Source: Andreprevotia sp. IGB-42 (GTDB lineage: Bacteria; Pseudomonadota; Gammaproteobacteria; Burkholderiales; Chitinibacteraceae). Taken from it: 64,000 nt of DNA. The position numbers and the translations under genes are program-made. Shown one piece after another: positions 59,887 through 64,000 of this stretch. The notes under the pieces were generated by a model. The model was not told the DNA's origin, ran no database searches, and worked only from the letters and a program-made list of their open reading frames with translations. The number at the start of each line of letters is the position of its first letter. The stretch's first letter is position 1. The DNA lies in assembly GCF_009848685.1 (NCBI RefSeq), contig NZ_WXTX01000009.1, positions 124,001-188,000 on the forward strand, in the 5' to 3' direction.

Positions 59887-60216
59887 ATGAACGCACCGTT
59901 TGCCTGCTCCGCAATCGAAGACAGCCTGCTGGCGATGGCAGTGGGCGACAATATGAGCTTGCCCGTTGCGCTGCGCATCCTGCAAAGCGGGTACGGCCGG
60001 CGGATCGATCCGCTGCTGCTGCGCCATGCACTGGGCCGGCTGGCACGGCAACGCATGCTGCGCTGGCAATACCGCTGGCGTGGCAAGCGCCATTTCAGTA
60101 GTCGCTGGCCACAGCAGCATGACCGGGGCACGCGGCCGGTTTTCAAAGCGACTGCCGCAGCCGAACACTATCTGGCAGCAACATCCGGAGTACCCCGCAA
60201 TCATGCTGCCCTCTGA
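59887..60216 (+). CDS. Hypothetical protein, possible winged-helix fold
   Basis: 109 residues, basic. LPVALRILQSGYGRRIDPLLLRHALGRLARQRMLRWQYRWRGKRHF looks like a helix-turn-helix followed by a wing, but there is no clear family match. Overlaps the next gene by 14 bases. Confidence 0.45.
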   Translation: MNAPFACSAIEDSLLAMAVGDNMSLPVALRILQSGYGRRIDPLLLRHALGRLARQRMLRWQYRWRGKRHFSSRWPQQHDRGTRPVFKATAAAEHYLAATSGVPRNHAAL

Positions 60217-60562
60217 ACCGTACCAGCGTGGCTACCTTGCCGTGATGCATGCCGCAATCATCCATACCCGCCATATTGCCGGCGCTTGCAGCTTGAGCGA
60301 TAGCCCGCCGGAACGCATGGCGCAGTGCCTGCAGCAGGTCGCCGATCTGCAGGATGCCATCCACGTGGTAGCAGAACTGATCAACCAGTGGGAGCGCTGT
60401 GACGAGCGCGCGCTGCGTGCTACCTATCTCGAGCGCTACGACGAAAAATGGGCGGCAACGGACGGCTTCAGCCTGGTACGTGTGCTGACGCAGGCGTTGG
60501 GTGAAACCACGATCAATGGCAGGGCGCGCTGGATATCCGGCTTGCTGGACTGGCGCAAGTGA
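60203..60562 (+). CDS. Hypothetical helical protein
   Basis: 119 residues from ATG 60203, helical, with ERMAQCLQQVADLQDAIHVVAELINQWERCDERAL as a possible coiled coil. Not recognised. The overlap with the previous gene suggests a coupled pair. Confidence 0.45.
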   Translation: MLPSEPYQRGYLAVMHAAIIHTRHIAGACSLSDSPPERMAQCLQQVADLQDAIHVVAELINQWERCDERALRATYLERYDEKWAATDGFSLVRVLTQALGETTINGRARWISGLLDWRK

Positions 60563-60819
60563 ACGCGGTTGATTGCTGCTTGCCCGGATGCACCGCACCG
60601 CGTGGCTTTGGCGTTGCCGACAGGACGCGGTGGAATGCGCGCCAGCTCGGCACGCCCGGGCAACCTTGCCAGTTGGGTTTGTTGGCGGCTCCTACTGGAC
60701 AGCAGGTTTCATCAGGGCGATGATCAATCCGCTGTCCTGATGCTTGACTATCTGCGTCAGCATGCTGATGCTTTGATTGATATGAACCGAGAGCGGATCT
60801 TGAATCCACCCATGCAGCC

Positions 60820-61320
60820 ATGTCCGCCCATCTGACCATCCGCCCCTGTAGCCCCGACGACCTGATCGCCGCCATCGATTTGCTGATGCTGTCGGCCGAG
60901 CAGCATTTCTATCCGGACATGGATGACGCTGCGCGCGCGGCCTTCCTGCAGGAAAACTCGCTGGCCAAGGCGTTGTGGTTGCAGCAGCAGGGCTATGTAT
61001 ATCTGGCGGCGTGGCTGGGCAAGCGCTTTGCCGGCTTCATTTCGATCTCGCCTGCCGCGCATATCCACCAGTTGTTCGTGGTGGATGCGCTGCAGAAAAC
61101 CGGTATCGGCCGGACCTTGCTGGATGCGGCCATCGGCGCGGTGGCCGCGGCTTACCCCACCGCGCAGGTCACCGTGTATGCATCCAACAATGCCATCGGC
61201 TTCTACGCGCGCAATGGCTTCCAGCGCACCAGCGAAACGCTGTACTGGTATGGCTCGCCCTACAACCCGATGAGCCTGGTGCTGGCCACTGCCAGAGCCC
61301 CGGCGCTGGCACGCGGATGA
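60820..61320 (+). CDS. GNAT acetyltransferase 4
   Basis: 166 residues: LTIRPCSPDDLIAAIDLLM, IHQLFVVDALQKTGIGRTLLDAAIGAV (acetyl-CoA loop QKTGIG) and VYASNNAIGFYARNGFQRTSET are a complete GNAT set. Its stop overlaps the next start (ATGA). The 257 bp upstream (60563-60819) hold no supported gene. Confidence 0.87.
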   Translation: MSAHLTIRPCSPDDLIAAIDLLMLSAEQHFYPDMDDAARAAFLQENSLAKALWLQQQGYVYLAAWLGKRFAGFISISPAAHIHQLFVVDALQKTGIGRTLLDAAIGAVAAAYPTAQVTVYASNNAIGFYARNGFQRTSETLYWYGSPYNPMSLVLATARAPALARG

Positions 61321-61727
61321 GCATGCCGGTGAGCGCTCAAACAGCGAATGCCAGGCTGGCGCGAGGCCTGTTTGCGGTGGCGGACTTCTGTGGCTGGCTG
61401 GGCTGCTTTCTGGGTGGCTTCGTGCTGGTGTGCGTGGTGCTGATCCTGCCGTTTTCCGCACCCGTCAAGGCCGCGCTGCCGGCCATGCATTTCGACCTGA
61501 CCAGCATGCTCATCCGCAGCGGTGTTTGCCTGCTGGGGATGTTGCTGTGCTGGCTGATTACGCGGCGCAGCGCGATTGCCTGTGTGCTGTTGTGCACTGG
61601 TGTGCTCGTGCTGTTTCCACTTTGGGTTGCGCTACCTGTGTGTACGGTATTGCTGCTGCCTTATGCGCTGGTGGTACTGACAATGCCATGTCCGCATGCA
61701 AGGGTGGCTGAATATGCCGCAGATTGA
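61317..61727 (+). CDS. Small multi-pass membrane protein
   Basis: 136 residues with about four hydrophobic segments (25-50, 65-85, 90-105 and 107-122). Not recognised. Four-base overlap with the GNAT gene upstream and 14-base overlap with the phosphopantetheinyl transferase downstream support it as a real member of a three-gene coupled set. Confidence 0.55.
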   Translation: MSMPVSAQTANARLARGLFAVADFCGWLGCFLGGFVLVCVVLILPFSAPVKAALPAMHFDLTSMLIRSGVCLLGMLLCWLITRRSAIACVLLCTGVLVLFPLWVALPVCTVLLLPYALVVLTMPCPHARVAEYAAD

Positions 61728-62532
61728 AGCCGGCTCCATCCTGCCCGCGCTGACCTTGCTGGCGGTGCCCACGGCGCCGCCCGGTGTAAAGGTGTGGCAG
61801 TTGCCGCTGCCGGCATTGGGCGAACCCGACGATGCGCAGTGGGCGATGCTCACCCCGGATGAACACACGCGCTGCCTGCGCTACCGGCAGCGTGCCGACC
61901 AGTTGCGCTTTGCGCTGACGCGGCTGGCATTGCGCCAGTTGCTGGCCGGGCGGCTGGGCGTAACGCCGCTGGCGGTGCCGCTGGTGGCCGGCCCGCATGG
62001 CAAGCCCATGCTGGGTGTAGAGGGGCTGGTCACCATCCGCCCGGGGGCGGACAACATGCCGGCGGCCAGCGATGCGGACAGCCTGATCGCTGCAGGCGCG
62101 GCATGGCCGTTTTTCAATGTCTCCCACGCGGGGGATTACGCGCTGATCGCACTATCCGATCATTGCCCGGTAGGGGTGGATATCGAGGCGCAGCGTGCGC
62201 TGGATCTTACCGAGCTGGTACATGGCGTATTCAGCGCCGCCGAGCGTGCGCACTGCGCCAGTGGCAGTGATGCGGCCGCCTTCTATGCAATCTGGGCCGG
62301 CAAGGAAGCGGTGCTGAAGGCGTGGGGCGTGGGCATCGGTGATGATATGGATGCAATGTCCGCTTTGCCGCATGCAGAAGGCCACTATGTGCTGGCCGCC
62401 AGCGGGCAGGTGGGCGAGGTGGATTTTGCCGCCGCAGCACCAGCCACGCGGGCATGGGTGTTGCCGGTGCCCGCCGGGTATGCGGGGGCGCTGGCCTTGT
62501 GGGATCAGGCGGCAGATACGGCCGGGGATTAG
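61714..62532 (+). CDS. 4'-phosphopantetheinyl transferase (Sfp type)
   Basis: Transfers the phosphopantetheine arm from CoA to carrier domains, here presumably the EntB aryl-carrier and an NRPS outside the window. 272 residues; FNVSHAGDYALIALSD, VGVDIEAQRALD (Mg2+ acids) and FYAIWAGKEAVLKAWGVG are the three signature motifs, with spacing of the Sfp group rather than EntD. ATG 61714 has AGGGTGG upstream; an ATG at 61696 is in frame. Convergent with entA. Confidence 0.9.
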   Translation: MPQIEAGSILPALTLLAVPTAPPGVKVWQLPLPALGEPDDAQWAMLTPDEHTRCLRYRQRADQLRFALTRLALRQLLAGRLGVTPLAVPLVAGPHGKPMLGVEGLVTIRPGADNMPAASDADSLIAAGAAWPFFNVSHAGDYALIALSDHCPVGVDIEAQRALDLTELVHGVFSAAERAHCASGSDAAAFYAIWAGKEAVLKAWGVGIGDDMDAMSALPHAEGHYVLAASGQVGEVDFAAAAPATRAWVLPVPAGYAGALALWDQAADTAGD

Positions 62533-62712
62533 CCTTTGAAGCCGGTTTACGACACCGGCGAGAGGTGGTTCAGCACGGTGAAGCGCAGATGCGGATCGCG
62601 CTGCTCGCCGATGTGATTGAAGCGGCATGCATCAATCCGGTACGAAACCCATTCCATGCCTGTCATGCCAACTGAATCAGGCCGCTTCGCTTCATGAATC
62701 AAACATCATCGC
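62533..62712. other. Convergent gap with a short unassigned minus-strand frame
   Basis: Between the transferase and entA the minus strand carries an open frame ending at 62547 (from ATG 62662 or a TTG upstream near 62701). It reads MEWVSYRIDACRFNHIGEQR and ends with LNHLSPVS. It could be a tiny gene or the fossil end of one; no family was recognised. Confidence 0.3.
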
Positions 62713-63489
62713 TCACGCATCCAGCGTCGCACCACCATCTACGCGCAGGTCATGCATGGTGATGTGGCGGGCGCGGGGGGAGGCGAGAAAGCAGACGGCG
62801 TCTGCGATGTCTTCCGGGGTGGCGATGCGCCGTAGCGGGATGCCCAGGCGGTGGCTGGCGAGGGCGCCGTCGATGACGGCCTGTTCGCTTTCCGGGCCGG
62901 TCCAGAGCTGGCGCTGCATGGCGGTGTAGGTGGAGCCGGGCGAGACCAGGTTGCAGCGGATGCCGTACTCGGCCAGTTCCAGTGCCAGGCAGCGGCCGAA
63001 TTGTGCGGCGGCGGCCTTGGATGCGGCGTAGGCACCCATATTGATGCGCGGGGTGTTGGCTGCGTTGGAGCCAACGATGACGATGCTGCCGGCGCGGCGT
63101 GCCACCATGCGGCGTGCCACGCTGCGGCAGACGCGCATGGTGCCGTGGCAGTTCACATCGAAGGTGGCTTCCCAGTCGGCGTCGTCCAGATCGAGGATGG
63201 ATGACGGGCGCAGGATGCCGGCCACGTTGGCCAGTACGGCGATGGGGCCGAGTTCGGTTTCGATGCGGGCAATGGCGGCTTCCACGGCGGCACCATCGCG
63301 CACGTTCACCGTCAGCGCCAGTGCGCGGCCGCCGTTTGCGGTGATGCTGCCGACGGTATCGGCCGCGCTCGCAGCGTCCTGATCGAGCACCGCGACGTGT
63401 GCACCTTGTGCGGCGAGTGCCAGCGCGACGGCTGCGCCGATGCCGGTGCCGGCGCCGGTCACCACGGCGATCTGATTGTGAAATTCCAT
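62713..63489 (-). CDS. entA: 2,3-dihydro-2,3-dihydroxybenzoate dehydrogenase EntA
   Basis: Makes 2,3-dihydroxybenzoate, the catechol unit of the siderophore, with NAD+. 258-residue short-chain dehydrogenase: TGAGTGIGAAVALALA (cofactor loop, about 11-26), LANVAGILRP, catalytic Ser in IVIVGSNAANTPRINMGAYAASKAA with the YxxxK pair, and the EntA-specific C-terminus LVSPGSTYTAMQRQLW and HITMHDLRVDGGATLDA. ATG 63489 is chosen over an open frame to 63843 because MEFHNQIAVVTGAG fits the family start. Confidence 0.95.
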   Translation of the reverse strand: MEFHNQIAVVTGAGTGIGAAVALALAAQGAHVAVLDQDAASAADTVGSITANGGRALALTVNVRDGAAVEAAIARIETELGPIAVLANVAGILRPSSILDLDDADWEATFDVNCHGTMRVCRSVARRMVARRAGSIVIVGSNAANTPRINMGAYAASKAAAAQFGRCLALELAEYGIRCNLVSPGSTYTAMQRQLWTGPESEQAVIDGALASHRLGIPLRRIATPEDIADAVCFLASPRARHITMHDLRVDGGATLDA

Positions 63490-63932
63490 CGTGTTATCCA
63501 GGTGAGAGGGGAAAGATCCGTTTGCAATGGCTGGTTGTGCTGGCCGTGCCCGGTGCTGGCTGAATGTGCGGCCGACGCCAGCCAGCACGCATCTACTGAT
63601 GCTGCCGTGGGCAGGCAAGAACCACACACCTGCAAGACCGCTTGCCCGGCATGCCACCCCGTCCAGCTGCACTGCTGCAGTGCCGATGCGGCGTGGCTGG
63701 CACTGCTGACCAGACCTGTGCAACGGTGCCGCGCCAGCGATGAGGTGCGGGCCGTGCAAAGGGGTGCCATCGCGGTGCGGTGGTCGAGGTGCGGCCCGCG
63801 AGGTATGGCTGGCGAGGTGCGGCCGGCGAGGTGCAGAACACAAGCTGCCACCGCCAAGCCCGGCCGGTCCGCCGCATCATCGGCGCCTGCGCGCTGGCAA
63901 ACTCGCCGCACACCAGCCTGCAATCGCCGTGC
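63490..63932. other. 443-bp gap between entB and entA
   Basis: Unusually long for an entB-entA junction. No gene is supported; it contains short imperfect repeats of GCGAGGTGCGGCC near 63775-63840. Minus-strand frames here have unlikely composition. Confidence 0.5.
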
Positions 63933-64000
63933 TCAGCGTGCCTGCGCGCTCAGCAGTGCCCACCATTGCGCCAGCGTGGGTTGCTCGGCCAGCGCGACGA
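63933..64000 (-). CDS. entB: Isochorismatase/aryl-carrier EntB, C-terminal end only
   Basis: The last 21 codons before the TGA at 63933 read VALAEQPTLAQWWALLSAQAR, matching the end of the EntB aryl-carrier domain (E. coli EntB: NPTIDAWWKLLS). The N-terminal isochorismatase and the carrier serine lie beyond the right edge. Same strand as entA, in the usual entB-entA order. Confidence 0.8.
   Translation of the reverse strand, partial: VALAEQPTLAQWWALLSAQAR

Noticed and set aside
63490..63843. N-terminal extension of entA to 63843
   Set aside because: The extra residues are low-quality His/Arg/Pro-rich sequence, while ATG 63489 aligns with the EntA start.
1..64000. tRNA, rRNA, transposase and phage structural genes
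   Set aside because: I looked for conserved cores and family motifs on both strands and found none that could be supported.

Overview
The window is GC-rich DNA, almost fully coding, from what looks like a chitin-degrading betaproteobacterium. Several things suggest the Neisseriales/Chromobacteriaceae group (an inference, not tested): catecholate siderophore genes, a GH19 chitinase and an SGNH esterase that both carry chitin-binding modules, an RND pump, and a large sulfonate-sulfur operon. No rRNA, tRNA, CRISPR array, transposase or integrase was recognised.

Region 1 (1-6.4 kb) is siderophore transport: fepG (cut by the left edge) and fepD, the divergent exporter entS with a Fur-like box between them, and the lipoprotein fepB. 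Between entS and fepB lie a CLC-type fluoride/proton antiporter with a clear fluoride riboswitch in its leader, and a small exported protein that looks frameshifted. Region 2 (6.9-13.5 kb) holds an RND efflux pair without its outer-membrane channel, an MFS exporter and a peroxiredoxin-like protein.

Region 3 (13.4-35.4 kb) is the centrepiece, a large organosulfur island. A LysR regulator faces a long co-directional run: ssuC, ssuB, an SfnB/DszC-like flavoenzyme, two tandem SsuD-like monooxygenases, a 2-hydroxyacid dehydrogenase, a class II aldolase, tonB-exbB-exbD, a sulfonate-binding protein, a TonB-dependent receptor, a thiol dioxygenase and a four-module rhodanese, closed by a strong terminator. 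A second unit follows: another TonB receptor, another binding protein, and an AprA-like flavoprotein with an AprB-like 2[4Fe-4S] ferredoxin. A second flavoprotein/ferredoxin pair, behind a methyltransferase, sits at 39.6-42.4 kb. Together these could take a bulky organosulfur compound across the outer membrane with a dedicated Ton system, oxidise it, and process the thiol/sulfane products. Both promoter regions share a TTGCATG-N5-CATG dyad, a candidate operator for the LysR protein.

Region 4 (35.5-47.6 kb) has a histone-H1-like DNA-binding protein, the GH19 chitinase, a ZntB transporter, a CSS-type EAL phosphodiesterase, small enzymes, and a CE2-like esterase with two chitin-binding modules. 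Region 5 (47.7-61.7 kb) is a patchwork of small accessory genes: GNAT acetyltransferases, VOC proteins, SnoaL-like proteins, a GST, a chromate transporter and small secreted or membrane proteins. It also contains a 113-bp inverted-repeat element and a three-site operator-like region. Region 6 (61.7-64 kb) returns to siderophore synthesis: an Sfp-type phosphopantetheinyl transferase, entA, and the last codons of entB at the right edge.
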